From Perlabentimonas sp964554585 (GTDB lineage Bacteria > Bacteroidota > Bacteroidia > Bacteroidales > Tenuifilaceae): a DNA stretch of 21,337 nucleotides. This document shows, one piece after another, positions 7,889-15,262 of this stretch (its first letter is position 1; every line of letters starts with the position of its first letter). The stretch lies in the NCBI GenBank assembly GCA_964554585.1, contig CAZKPD010000032.1, positions 1 to 21,337 of the forward strand, in the 5' to 3' direction. Below the pieces are notes generated by a model that did no database searches, was not told the DNA's origin, and worked only from the letters and a program-made list of their open reading frames with translations. Both the position numbers and the translations under genes were made by a program.

Positions 7889-8012
7889 ATGTTTAATAGT
7901 ACAATAATTGGGTATGGGGTTTATCCAACTTAAAAAATCTTGCTCCCCTTTAAAAGTTTTAAAATAAGACGGATTAATGCATGAAATTTTCTTTAGGGTT
8001 AAAACTTTATTT

Positions 8013-8020
8013 TACTTTTG
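8013..8020 (+). promoter_or_regulatory. candidate -7 box for the Na/Pi cotransporter gene
   Basis: TACTTTTG followed by C is an exact TAnnTTTG match facing the transporter gene, with a leader of about 100 nt. A second candidate closer to the gene, TTTA (8071-8074) with TATTTTTA (8094-8101), has a 19-nt spacer but one mismatch. Either could be used. Confidence 0.35.
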
Positions 8021-8129
8021 CTGCTGTATTGAATATTTATTGAAATCAGTTTTAAAACAGGATAAGAAAATTTATAAAATAGCGAAATAGGGATATTTTT
8101 ATGCCCGTTTCAATCCCAATATATTGCAG

Positions 8130-9839
8130 ATGAAATTTAGTATAGGACAGATATTAGAGCTTGTGGGGTCGTTAGGATTGTTCCTTTTTGGAATGAAACT
8201 CCTCAGCGAATCGCTTCAGAAGGTTGCCGGAGATAAGATGAGAAACATCTTAACGGCGATGACCTCTAACCGTTTTAAAGGTATTCTTACGGGCGTAATT
8301 ATTACCGCTGTGATCCAGTCTAGCTCGGCCACCACGGTTATGGTGGTTAGCTTTGTTAATGCCGGTTTAATTACCCTTACCCAATCCATTGGAGTTATAA
8401 TGGGCGCAAATATAGGTACTACGGTTACGGCCTGGGTAATTTCACTTCTCGGGTTCGAGTTTTCTATAAATGCCATTGCCTTACCAATTATTGGAATTGG
8501 GTTTCCTTTAGTGTTTAGCAAGAATAACACTTCTAAGTCATGGGGAGAGCTGCTTTTGGGTTTTGCCATCCTGTTCCTTGGGTTAAATTTTCTTAAAGAT
8601 TCTGTTCCCGATATTAGCAGTAGCCCCGAGGCCCTTGAGTTCTTGAAAAGCTATACCGGTCATGGATTTTGGTCGTTTTTGCTGTTTGTAGGAATCGGAA
8701 CCGCGCTGACCATAGTAATCCAATCATCAAGTGCCACCATGGCCCTTACCCTAGTGATGTGTAGCAGTGGGTGGATTTCATATGAAATTGCAGCAGCCAT
8801 GGTGCTTGGCGAGAACGTGGGTACTACCATTACGGCAAATATAGCTGCAGCAATTGTCAATGTATCAGCCAAGAGAACAGCACGAGCACACTTGGTTTTT
8901 AACCTGTTGGGTGCTCTCTGGATGTTTTTGGTGTTTAAAACGTTTATTGCCCTTATTGCTGACCTTACCGTATATATTGGTGGTCAAAATCCGTTTGAGA
9001 ATCCTGCAGGCGTACCCATTGCTCTATCGCTTTTCCACTCTACATTTAATATAGTTAATACGTTTATCTGGATCTGGTTTACACCGCTGATCGTGAAAAT
9101 TGTTACCAAGATGGTTCCTGCAAAACCCAACGAGGAAGAGGAGTTCCGTTTACAGCATATTGGTATTGGCCTTTTGTCCACAGGGGAGCTCTCTCTGGTG
9201 CAAGCCAAAAAGGAGATTGAGAGCTATGCAAATCGAACGCATAGGATGTATGGGTTTGTTCAAGATCTGTTTAAGGAAACCAATGCAAAAACCTTTAGGG
9301 AGATTTATGAGCGAATTGAGAAGTATGAGAATATCAGTGATAGGATGGAAGTTGAGATAGCTGCCTACCTTACTAAAATCTCCATGAATGATCTAAGTGC
9401 CGAAAGTTCGAGACGTTTACAGGCTATGCTAAATATTATCAATGACATCGAAAGCGTGTCAGACAGTAACTATAACCTAGCTAAAACATTCCTTCGAAAA
9501 CGAAATGCAAGCATTGAGTTTAATGATGAAATTAATGCTAATCTCACCCAAATGTTTGCTTTGGTAGACAAGGCCTACCTAACCATGATTGACAACCTTA
9601 ATGTAGGATATGCGCACATGAACCTTGGTGCTGCCTATGAGGCTGAGGAGGAGATTAACCGCTTTAGGAATAAGCTTAAGCGTGAGCATATCCGAAATGT
9701 GGAAGAGGTTAAGTACGAGTATCAGGCAGGTGTAATATACAATGACCTATACTCCGAAGCGGAAAGGCTGGGCGATTACATCATTAATGTTTCAGAAGCT
9801 TTAGCTGAGGTTAGCAAGCAGCTTAAAAAGATGCCCTAA
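8130..9839 (+). CDS. Na/Pi cotransporter family protein with PhoU-like C-terminal domain
   Basis: Membrane transporter of the NptA/PNaS (SLC34-like) family, 569 residues, predicted to import phosphate with sodium. The membrane half contains the two inverted-repeat signatures, QSSSATT at about 63-69 and QSSSATM at about 198-204, each followed by a glycine-rich segment (GANIGTT at 92-98 and GENVGTT at 227-233). From about residue 340 the protein is cytoplasmic, helical and charged, resembling a PhoU domain, an arrangement common in bacterial members and probably regulatory. I chose the ATG at 8130; a TTG two codons upstream is the only nearby alternative. The gene stands alone on the plus strand and converges on atpG, with 5 nt between the stops. 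Whether phosphate or another anion is carried is not shown. Confidence 0.9.
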   Translation: MKFSIGQILELVGSLGLFLFGMKLLSESLQKVAGDKMRNILTAMTSNRFKGILTGVIITAVIQSSSATTVMVVSFVNAGLITLTQSIGVIMGANIGTTVTAWVISLLGFEFSINAIALPIIGIGFPLVFSKNNTSKSWGELLLGFAILFLGLNFLKDSVPDISSSPEALEFLKSYTGHGFWSFLLFVGIGTALTIVIQSSSATMALTLVMCSSGWISYEIAAAMVLGENVGTTITANIAAAIVNVSAKRTARAHLVFNLLGALWMFLVFKTFIALIADLTVYIGGQNPFENPAGVPIALSLFHSTFNIVNTFIWIWFTPLIVKIVTKMVPAKPNEEEEFRLQHIGIGLLSTGELSLVQAKKEIESYANRTHRMYGFVQDLFKETNAKTFREIYERIEKYENISDRMEVEIAAYLTKISMNDLSAESSRRLQAMLNIINDIESVSDSNYNLAKTFLRKRNASIEFNDEINANLTQMFALVDKAYLTMIDNLNVGYAHMNLGAAYEAEEEINRFRNKLKREHIRNVEEVKYEYQAGVIYNDLYSEAERLGDYIINVSEALAEVSKQLKKMP

Positions 9840-9859
9840 GTAACTTAACCCTTTAGGGC
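9825..9859 (-). terminator. candidate terminator of the ATP synthase operon, inside the 3' end of the transporter gene
   Basis: Reading the minus strand past the atpG stop, GCCCTAA (9859-9853) pairs with TTAGGGC (9839-9833), a 7-bp perfect stem (plus one G-U) with an 11-nt loop. Three bases later comes a run of five Ts (9829-9825). The hairpin spans both convergent stop codons, and the T run is in the coding sequence of the transporter. On the plus strand no T run follows, so it works best for atpG. Confidence 0.55.
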
Positions 9860-10723
9860 TTCAGCACCCGATACTATTTCAAGAATCTCATTGGTAATCG
9901 CCGCCTGCCTTGCCTTGTTGTATTGGAGTTTAAGCTCTTTGCTAAGTTCCATGGCATTTTCAGTAGCTTGATGCATTGAGGTCATCCTTGCTCCATGTTC
10001 TCCGGCGGAATTCTTAAGAATCATTTCGTAAAAAATGGTTTCGAGGGTTAGAGGAACCAATTCTTCAATAAGATAATCTTTGGTCGGCTCAATGATTAGG
10101 TTATCCTTTATAATGCCATTTTCAGGCTCTTTAAAAGGCAGAATTTGCCAGATAGCAGGCTTTTGTAACGAAGGGTTGATAAACTCATTAAATGCCACGA
10201 AAATCGCCTCGTATCTCTGTTTGGCATATTGCTGAGTGATCATCTGAATAAACCTGCTTGATTCGTGATAGTTGGGTTTATGAACCAATTCAGTGTCATT
10301 ATACACAATGTTGTAACCGCTCTTTTTAAGACTATCATACCCCTTTTTTCCGAGGCAATAGAGCTCAGCGCTCTCTTTCCAGTTTACGCTCAGTCCTGGA
10401 GAGCGGTTCTCTGCTATAATTTTAACCAGATTCTGGTTAAACCCACCGCACATACTAGAATTTGAGGTTATAACAACTAACGCAACTCGTTGTAACTCTT
10501 TAGGTTGTTTAAACCACTTCTTAAAAAGTGGCCCTTCTTTTTTTATGGATGAGGCAATTAGCTGCATGGCATTTTGAATCCCCTTGGAGAAATTCTGGTA
10601 CCCCGATAGGGTTTCTTGTGCTTTACGGAGCTTAGCAGCAGAGATGAGCTTCATAGCAGCAGTAATTTTCTGCGTAGATGCTATGGAGTTTATCCTAGTG
10701 CGTATTTCCTTGAGCCCATCCAT
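9845..10723 (-). CDS. atpG: ATP synthase F1 subunit gamma
   Basis: Central rotary shaft of F1, 292 residues, within the usual 285-300 range. The N-terminal helix begins MDGLKEIRTRINSIASTQKI, and the C-terminal helix contains GARMTSMHQATENA and NKARQAAITNEILEIVSGA, both strongly conserved for contact with the alpha/beta bearing. The central Rossmann-like part is more divergent, as usual. It starts 2 nt after the atpA stop and is the last gene of the bactofilin-atpI-BEFHAG operon. A terminator candidate overlaps its end. Confidence 0.97.
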   Translation of the reverse strand: MDGLKEIRTRINSIASTQKITAAMKLISAAKLRKAQETLSGYQNFSKGIQNAMQLIASSIKKEGPLFKKWFKQPKELQRVALVVITSNSSMCGGFNQNLVKIIAENRSPGLSVNWKESAELYCLGKKGYDSLKKSGYNIVYNDTELVHKPNYHESSRFIQMITQQYAKQRYEAIFVAFNEFINPSLQKPAIWQILPFKEPENGIIKDNLIIEPTKDYLIEELVPLTLETIFYEMILKNSAGEHGARMTSMHQATENAMELSKELKLQYNKARQAAITNEILEIVSGAEALKG

Positions 10724-10725
10724 GT

Positions 10726-12306
10726 CTACTGGTTAATTTTGTTGGTAATATGGTTTGCTGTTTGGGTAAGTATTTTGAAGATCTCGTCGTCATAAGTCCC
10801 TTGGGCAATCTGTTTTAGCGTTTCTTCGTGCTGAATTACCATTTCCTGAATAAACTCTTCTTCAAACACCTTTACCTTGTCTAAAGGAATATTCCTAAGC
10901 AAACCGTTTACTCCACAAAAAATAATGGCAACCTGATGTTCAATGGGAACCGGACTACTCTCGTTTTGTTTAAGTATCTCAACGTTCTTTTGGCCCTTGT
11001 CCAGTACCTCTTTAGTAGCGGCATCAAGGTCGGCCCCAAATTTTGAGAAAGCCTCCAATTCTCTGTACTGGGCTTGATCAAGCTTAAGGGTTCCTGCCAC
11101 CTTTTTCATGGAGTTGATCTGTGCTTTACCCCCAACCCTCGAAACCGAGATACCCACATTAATAGCCGGACGTATACCGCTGTTAAAAAGGTTTGATTCC
11201 AAGAAAATTTGTCCGTCTGTAATGGAAATAACGTTGGTGGGAATATAAGCGGAAACATCGCCCGCTTGGGTTTCAATAATGGGTAAAGCTGTTAACGATC
11301 CTCCCCCCTTAACCATTGATTTAAGGCTCTCAGGCAGATCGTTCATCTGAACGGCTATTTCGTTGGAGTCAATAATCTTAGCGGCCCTTTCAAGTAGTCG
11401 GCTATGCAAATAGAAAACGTCTCCCGGATAGGCCTCACGTCCCGGAGGTCTTCGGAGCAGCAATGACACCTCGCGGTACGAAACTGCTTGTTTTGAAAGG
11501 TCGTCAAATATCACCAAAGCATGCCTGCCCGTATCCCTAAAGAATTCGCCAATGGCGGCACCAGCAAAGGGTGCATAGAACTGGAGTGCAGCAGGTTCAG
11601 CAGCATTGGCGGCTACAATAACGGTATAGGCTAATGCCCCATAGCGATCTAGGGTTTTAACAATATTGGCGACGGTAGATCCCTTTTGACCAATGGCCAC
11701 ATATATGCAGTAAACAGGTTTTCCTGCATCATAAAGGCTCTTTTGGTTAAGGATGGTATCGATGGCAATAGCCGTTTTGCCCGTTTGCCTGTCGCCAATA
11801 ATAAGCTCACGCTGTCCTCTGCCAATGGGTATCATTGCATCAATGGCCTTAATGCCGGTTTGAAGTGGTTCGCTGACCGGTTGTCTATAGATTACCCCGG
11901 GAGCTTTGCGTTCCAAAGGCATCTCATAGGTTTCACCTTCAATAGGTCCCTTACCGTCCAAGGGTTCTCCAAGCGTATTGATTACCCTGCCCAGCATTCC
12001 GGTTCCAACGTTAATGGAAGCAATACGATGCGTACGTTTTACTTGGTGCCCCTCTTTTACCCGATGAGAGGGCCCCAGTAGTACGGCTCCCACATTATCC
12101 TCTTCGAGGTTAAGCACCACGCCCATTAAACCTGTTTCAAACTCAATGAGTTCGTTGGCACGAACACTATTAAGCCCAAAAATACGGGCAATACCGTCGC
12201 CCACCTGAAGCACGGTCCCTATCTCCTCGAATCCCGACTTGAAGTCAATCCCTTCGAGTTCTTTCCTTATGATGTCGGATACTTCCGAAGCCTTAATGTC
12301 TGTCAT
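10726..12306 (-). CDS. atpA: ATP synthase F1 subunit alpha
   Basis: Non-catalytic nucleotide-binding subunit of F1, 526 residues, slightly longer than the usual 500-515. The Walker A loop GDRQTGKT is at 171-178. Other family landmarks are GRVINTLGEPLDGKG, the Walker B region ALVIFDDLSKQAVSYRE, LLLRRPPGREAYPGDVFYLHSRLLERA, and NVGISVSRVGG with the arginine that reaches the catalytic site of beta. It lies 12 nt after atpH and 2 nt before atpG. The partner beta subunit is not in this operon but in the atpDC block at the left end of the window. Confidence 0.98.
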   Translation of the reverse strand: MTDIKASEVSDIIRKELEGIDFKSGFEEIGTVLQVGDGIARIFGLNSVRANELIEFETGLMGVVLNLEEDNVGAVLLGPSHRVKEGHQVKRTHRIASINVGTGMLGRVINTLGEPLDGKGPIEGETYEMPLERKAPGVIYRQPVSEPLQTGIKAIDAMIPIGRGQRELIIGDRQTGKTAIAIDTILNQKSLYDAGKPVYCIYVAIGQKGSTVANIVKTLDRYGALAYTVIVAANAAEPAALQFYAPFAGAAIGEFFRDTGRHALVIFDDLSKQAVSYREVSLLLRRPPGREAYPGDVFYLHSRLLERAAKIIDSNEIAVQMNDLPESLKSMVKGGGSLTALPIIETQAGDVSAYIPTNVISITDGQIFLESNLFNSGIRPAINVGISVSRVGGKAQINSMKKVAGTLKLDQAQYRELEAFSKFGADLDAATKEVLDKGQKNVEILKQNESSPVPIEHQVAIIFCGVNGLLRNIPLDKVKVFEEEFIQEMVIQHEETLKQIAQGTYDDEIFKILTQTANHITNKINQ

Positions 12307-12318
12307 AGCGATTCAATT

Positions 12319-12861
12319 CTATTGCACAATACCCATTAGCTGTTTGCGAAGCACATTAAGCTCACCCTTTACGCTTTTATCAAGCACCTGATCGTTTATG
12401 GTAAGCACAAATCCTCCAATTAGGGAGGGGTCAATATCAAATTTCATTTCAATCTCTTGGTTGAAACGAGATTTTAAAAACTCTTTGAGGTTCTCTCTGT
12501 GTCCAGGGTCAATGTTTTTTGGACTTTCTACTGTAACGCGGATAATTCCACGGTTGGCCCTATCCAGATTTTGGAAGTTGAGCAAAATCCTTTTTAGTAG
12601 GTTCAAGCGCCCGTTTTTTGTAATAAGGATTACAAAGTTGGAAAGCAGAGGTGCCGATTTTTCCATAATACTCTGTAAGGTTTTAACCTTCTTGCTCATC
12701 ACAACAATGGGCGAACTGAGCATCTCGATTAGCTCCGGATTGCTATCCAGAAGTCTAAGAACATCCTCCGATTGCTCATACACCTGTTGCTCTACCCCTG
12801 AATTGGTTGCCCAATGTAGGAGTGCACGCGCATAGTTTATGGAAAGCCTTCCCTGATTCAT
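12319..12861 (-). CDS. atpH: ATP synthase F1 subunit delta
   Basis: Peripheral-stalk subunit (OSCP equivalent) joining the top of F1 to subunit b. The 180-residue length is typical. The N-terminal helical bundle begins with INYARALLHWA, and the C-terminal part has VTVESPKNID and the family hallmark IDPSLIGGFVLTINDQVLDKS (in two overlapping segments). The sequence is otherwise divergent, which is normal for delta. It starts 1 nt after the atpF stop (TAG-C-ATG) and ends 12 nt before atpA, so it is clearly within the operon. Confidence 0.94.
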   Translation of the reverse strand: MNQGRLSINYARALLHWATNSGVEQQVYEQSEDVLRLLDSNPELIEMLSSPIVVMSKKVKTLQSIMEKSAPLLSNFVILITKNGRLNLLKRILLNFQNLDRANRGIIRVTVESPKNIDPGHRENLKEFLKSRFNQEIEMKFDIDPSLIGGFVLTINDQVLDKSVKGELNVLRKQLMGIVQ

Positions 12862-12862
12862 G

Positions 12863-13360
12863 CTAATTTTGGGATGATAGTTCGTTAATAATGGAGTCTA
12901 TTTGCTCTAAGTAAACATCTTGGTTCTCAAATTCTTTTCGGAGAATACGTTCGGCGGCAATCATGATTATCTGTGATGTGTAGGCCTTTATCTCCAGCTG
13001 AGCACTCTCCTTCTCACGCTTTATGGATTCGTGTGCTTGAGCAATAAGTTTTTGAGCCTCCCTTTGGGCTGCTTGATGAGCATCGTGTATAATCTGCTCT
13101 TTACTTTTATTGGCCTGAGCGATAATTTCCAATCTTTCGGCATTGGCTTTGGCCATAAGCTCGGCAGTTTTCTCTTCTACCTGAGCCAATTCACGACGGG
13201 CAACCTCTGCACTGTGGAGCGCACGAGAAATAGACTCTTCTCGATTCTTAATGCTTTCTAGGATAGTTTTCCACCCAAATTTCCTCAATAGTAGAAAGAG
13301 GATGGTGAAGGATAGAGCCATCCAAAACATTAAGCCATAATCGGGAGTGATTAAGCCCAT
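12863..13360 (-). CDS. atpF: ATP synthase Fo subunit b
   Basis: Peripheral-stalk membrane subunit, 165 residues. One N-terminal membrane segment (about 8-25, GLMFWMALSFTILFLLL) precedes a long charged helix rich in Ala, Glu, Lys and Gln that forms the dimeric right-handed coiled coil. The segment following the membrane anchor, RKFGWKTILESIKNREESI, matches the family. Only one b-type gene is visible, so the stalk is presumably a b homodimer. It is 34 nt after atpE and 1 nt before atpH. Confidence 0.95.
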   Translation of the reverse strand: MGLITPDYGLMFWMALSFTILFLLLRKFGWKTILESIKNREESISRALHSAEVARRELAQVEEKTAELMAKANAERLEIIAQANKSKEQIIHDAHQAAQREAQKLIAQAHESIKREKESAQLEIKAYTSQIIMIAAERILRKEFENQDVYLEQIDSIINELSSQN

Positions 13361-13394
13361 GGATTCTTTGTTTTAGTTTCAGATTAATAAATGA

Positions 13395-13649
13395 CTACAG
13401 TAATATGGCTAACGCACAGACAATAACGGCAAACATACCTATACCCTCAATAAGAGCAGCACCTACAACCATAGCACTACGGATATCACCTGCCGACTCG
13501 GGTTGGCGAGCAATGGAGTCAAGTGCGGTAGAGGCAATTTTACCGATACCCTGTGAAGCGCCAATAACGACAATAGATGAACCAATTGCTGCACCAATTT
13601 TGGCTAAAGTAGCACCGGAAATTTGTAGAAGAACGAGTAGTGTTGTCAT
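13395..13649 (-). CDS. atpE: ATP synthase Fo subunit c
   Basis: Proteolipid of the rotating c-ring, 84 residues in two membrane helices joined by the polar loop ARQPE (about 47-51). Glu68 in GAALIEGIGMF is the ion-carrying carboxylate. Aligned on the RQP loop with the Na+-type c subunit of Ilyobacter, the glutamine ligand position holds Ile35, the serine after the carboxylate is Gly69 and the tyrosine is Phe73, so the protein looks proton-specific. The N-terminal helix has GASQGIGKIAS rather than an unbroken GxGxGxG. It sits between atpB (30 nt) and atpF (34 nt). Ring size cannot be read from the sequence. Confidence 0.96.
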   Translation of the reverse strand: MTTLLVLLQISGATLAKIGAAIGSSIVVIGASQGIGKIASTALDSIARQPESAGDIRSAMVVGAALIEGIGMFAVIVCALAILL

Positions 13650-13679
13650 GTTGGTAATTTTAATTTAGTTAGTTATTTT

Positions 13680-14795
13680 TTAGTTATGTTCCTCAGTGGC
13701 CATGCCTATAAACAGAGCGCTAAGCGTGGTAAACACAAAGGCCTGAATAAAGGCTACCAATAGTTCTAGTAGAGCCATGAATACGGTTAACAGAATACTT
13801 ATCACAGAGATGGTGTATCCAAAGTAAACGTTAATTGCTCCAAATATAAAGATTAGCAGAAATAGTACCATGGAGATAATATGACCTGCTAAAATATTGG
13901 CAAAAAGTCGAATCATAAGAACAGCCGGCTTAATTATCCATCCTGCAAGCTCAACAACCTGCATAAGGGGAATGGGAAACTTAAGCATCATGGGAATCCC
14001 CGGAGGGTTGAAAATATGTTTCCAGAAATTTTTATTAGCACTTGTCACAATAACAATAAGTGTAAAAAGCGCTAAAACCATGGTAACGGCAATATTACCC
14101 GTAACGTTGGCTCCTCCCGGGAAGATGGGGATTAGCCCCAGCATATTGGTTATCCAGATGAAAAAAAAGATGGTGAGCAAAAAAGGCATAAACCGTTGGT
14201 AATGCTTTTCGCCAACAGAAGGTTTAACAATATCGTCGCGTACAAAAAGAATTAGCTGCTCCATAAGGTTCTGAAACCCTTTTGGTGCAGAGTTGGGGCG
14301 TTTTTTATAGGCCTTGGCTACATAGGTAAAAATGAAATAGACCAGTAAACAAGAAAAAATGATGGATAATGCATTCTTTTTAAGCGAAAAATCTAAAGGT
14401 AACGATTCAGTAATCACGTATCCATCAGCATTTATCTCAACAATTTTGCCTTTATAATCCCCTTCGGTCATTAACTTAAAACCCTTATAGCTTTCATGGC
14501 CATGGTGGAATTTGGAGGACATAAAAGCGTAGAATTTTCCTCGGGCCTTACTGTAAACAAAAATGGGTAAGGGAATGGTGATGTGATGCTCTCCAACAGA
14601 GAAAAGGTGCCAGTCGTGGGCATCGCCCACATGGTCGAAAATAAATTCACCGGGGTTAAATTTCGAGTTGGTTTCTGTAAAGGTAGAATCTTGAGGGAGA
14701 GGAGTTGCCAAGTCTTCCACTTCATTTGCCCATAAGGGTAAAGAAGCGAACAAAAATCCAATTAAAAAGACGATAAAAAAAGTTTTTTTTCTCAT
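13680..14795 (-). CDS. atpB: ATP synthase Fo subunit a, with signal peptide and His-rich periplasmic extension
   Basis: Stator channel subunit of Fo. The conserved core carries IRLFANILAGHIISMVL with the essential arginine at residue 296, and several further helices. At 371 residues it is about 100 longer than the E. coli protein. The extra N-terminal part starts with a signal-peptide-like segment (MRKKTFFIVFLIGFLFASLPLWA) and continues as a periplasmic stretch with eight histidines between about residues 55 and 100. Such extensions are known in Bacteroidota atpB. I chose the ATG at 14795; a TTG at 14822 would add nine residues in front of the signal peptide. It follows the AtpI-like gene by 60 nt, with a hairpin in the gap, and precedes atpE by 30 nt. 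Confidence 0.95.
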   Translation of the reverse strand: MRKKTFFIVFLIGFLFASLPLWANEVEDLATPLPQDSTFTETNSKFNPGEFIFDHVGDAHDWHLFSVGEHHITIPLPIFVYSKARGKFYAFMSSKFHHGHESYKGFKLMTEGDYKGKIVEINADGYVITESLPLDFSLKKNALSIIFSCLLVYFIFTYVAKAYKKRPNSAPKGFQNLMEQLILFVRDDIVKPSVGEKHYQRFMPFLLTIFFFIWITNMLGLIPIFPGGANVTGNIAVTMVLALFTLIVIVTSANKNFWKHIFNPPGIPMMLKFPIPLMQVVELAGWIIKPAVLMIRLFANILAGHIISMVLFLLIFIFGAINVYFGYTISVISILLTVFMALLELLVAFIQAFVFTTLSALFIGMATEEHN

Positions 14796-14820
14796 TACCC
14801 ACGTAAAAATTACCCAAACC

Positions 14821-14857
14821 AAAAATAGGCACTTTACAGCGTAAAACCATTCCTATT
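14821..14857 (-). other. hairpin between the AtpI-like gene and atpB
   Basis: In the minus-strand transcript an outer stem AATAGG/CCTATT (14857-14852 with 14829-14824) encloses an inner stem TTTAC/GTAAA with a 3-nt loop (14845-14841 with 14837-14833). The outer 3' arm runs into a short T stretch (CCTATTTTT). The structure overlaps the stop codon of the AtpI-like gene. It resembles a weak terminator or a processing site within the operon. Confidence 0.4.
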
Positions 14858-15257
14858 ATGAACTTTTTTTTGGGAGTAACGATTGGAAGTCCCGAACTAC
14901 CTGAAAGAGAGAGTGAAAGTAAAGAATAATAAAAGTTACCAGGAAGGGATAAAGTGTTTCGCGACAGAATATTATGTACAAAACCACCACAATAAGAGAG
15001 AGCAGGAATTTTACCGTAGACATCATGGTGAAAATTCTGTAAAATTTGGTTACGGGTAAACCATGGGTTTTAATTAAAACAAGGTAAGAGAAAAAATTTA
15101 ACAGAAAAAAGTATGCCAGTACAAAGGGAAACAAAGAAAAGTAGTGCTGTGGTATTGCAAACACAAAAACTACAGCACTGATAGCACCCATGATGACGAA
15201 TAGAATGGAAAGCTTGGCAATATATTTTTCTATTACCCTACTTTGTTGCATAATCAT
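14856..15257 (-). CDS. small four-helix membrane protein in the AtpI position
   Basis: Hydrophobic protein of 133 residues with four predicted membrane helices (about 17-36, 41-62, 78-97 and 101-118) and a short basic C-terminal tail ending LLPKKSS. There is no recognisable catalytic motif. Its place directly before atpB, four helices and size fit AtpI/UncI-like proteins, which assist c-ring assembly in some bacteria, but I cannot see enough sequence identity to prove homology. It starts 5 nt after the bactofilin stop. ATG codons at both 15257 and 15251 are possible starts. Confidence 0.75.
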   Translation of the reverse strand: MIMQQSRVIEKYIAKLSILFVIMGAISAVVFVFAIPQHYFSLFPFVLAYFFLLNFFSYLVLIKTHGLPVTKFYRIFTMMSTVKFLLSLIVVVLYIIFCRETLYPFLVTFIILYFHSLFQVVRDFQSLLPKKSS

Positions 15258-15262
15258 TTGGG

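Larger units (their letters stand above)
7796..8129. other. divergent AT-rich intergenic region (promoter region)
   Basis: This 334-nt gap separates the divergent prenyl synthase and Na/Pi cotransporter genes. It holds one exact TAnnTTTG box facing each gene, and a 15-bp AT palindrome TTTAAAA-G-TTTTAAA at 7949-7963. Only trivial ORFs occur: a 20-codon ORF at 7981-8043 and a 10-codon one at 8101-8133 whose TGA overlaps the nptA-like ATG. I see no RNA gene or riboswitch. Confidence 0.7.

Noticed and set aside
7981..8043. 20-codon hydrophobic ORF in the divergent gap
   Set aside because: It is too short, the -7 box candidate for the transporter lies inside it, and nothing supports its translation.
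8101..8133. 10-codon ORF whose TGA overlaps the transporter ATG
   Set aside because: It may be a chance ATG; its start lies at or before the expected transcription start for one promoter candidate, so it cannot be supported as a leader peptide.
8216..8569. 117-codon minus-strand ORF in the Na/Pi cotransporter
   Set aside because: It is antisense to the conserved QSSSAT repeat, a shadow frame.
1785..9839. Genes between the two ATP synthase blocks as a mobile or genomic island
   Set aside because: They are housekeeping-type genes, with no integrase, transposase, tRNA, direct repeats or obvious change of composition.
11686..12081. 131-codon ORF on the plus strand within atpA
   Set aside because: It is antisense to a strongly conserved region of the alpha subunit, and its translation shows no domain or composition of a real protein.
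12398..12835. 145-codon ORF on the plus strand across atpH
   Set aside because: It is a mirror frame of atpH, serine-rich and low in complexity, with no recognisable features.
13395..13649. Sodium-dependent ATP synthase
   Set aside because: The glutamine, serine and tyrosine positions of the Na+ site in subunit c are Ile, Gly and Phe here, so proton coupling is more likely.
14796..14822. TTG start for atpB, adding nine residues
   Set aside because: The ATG at 14795 gives a clean basic-then-hydrophobic signal peptide; the upstream extension would spoil it.
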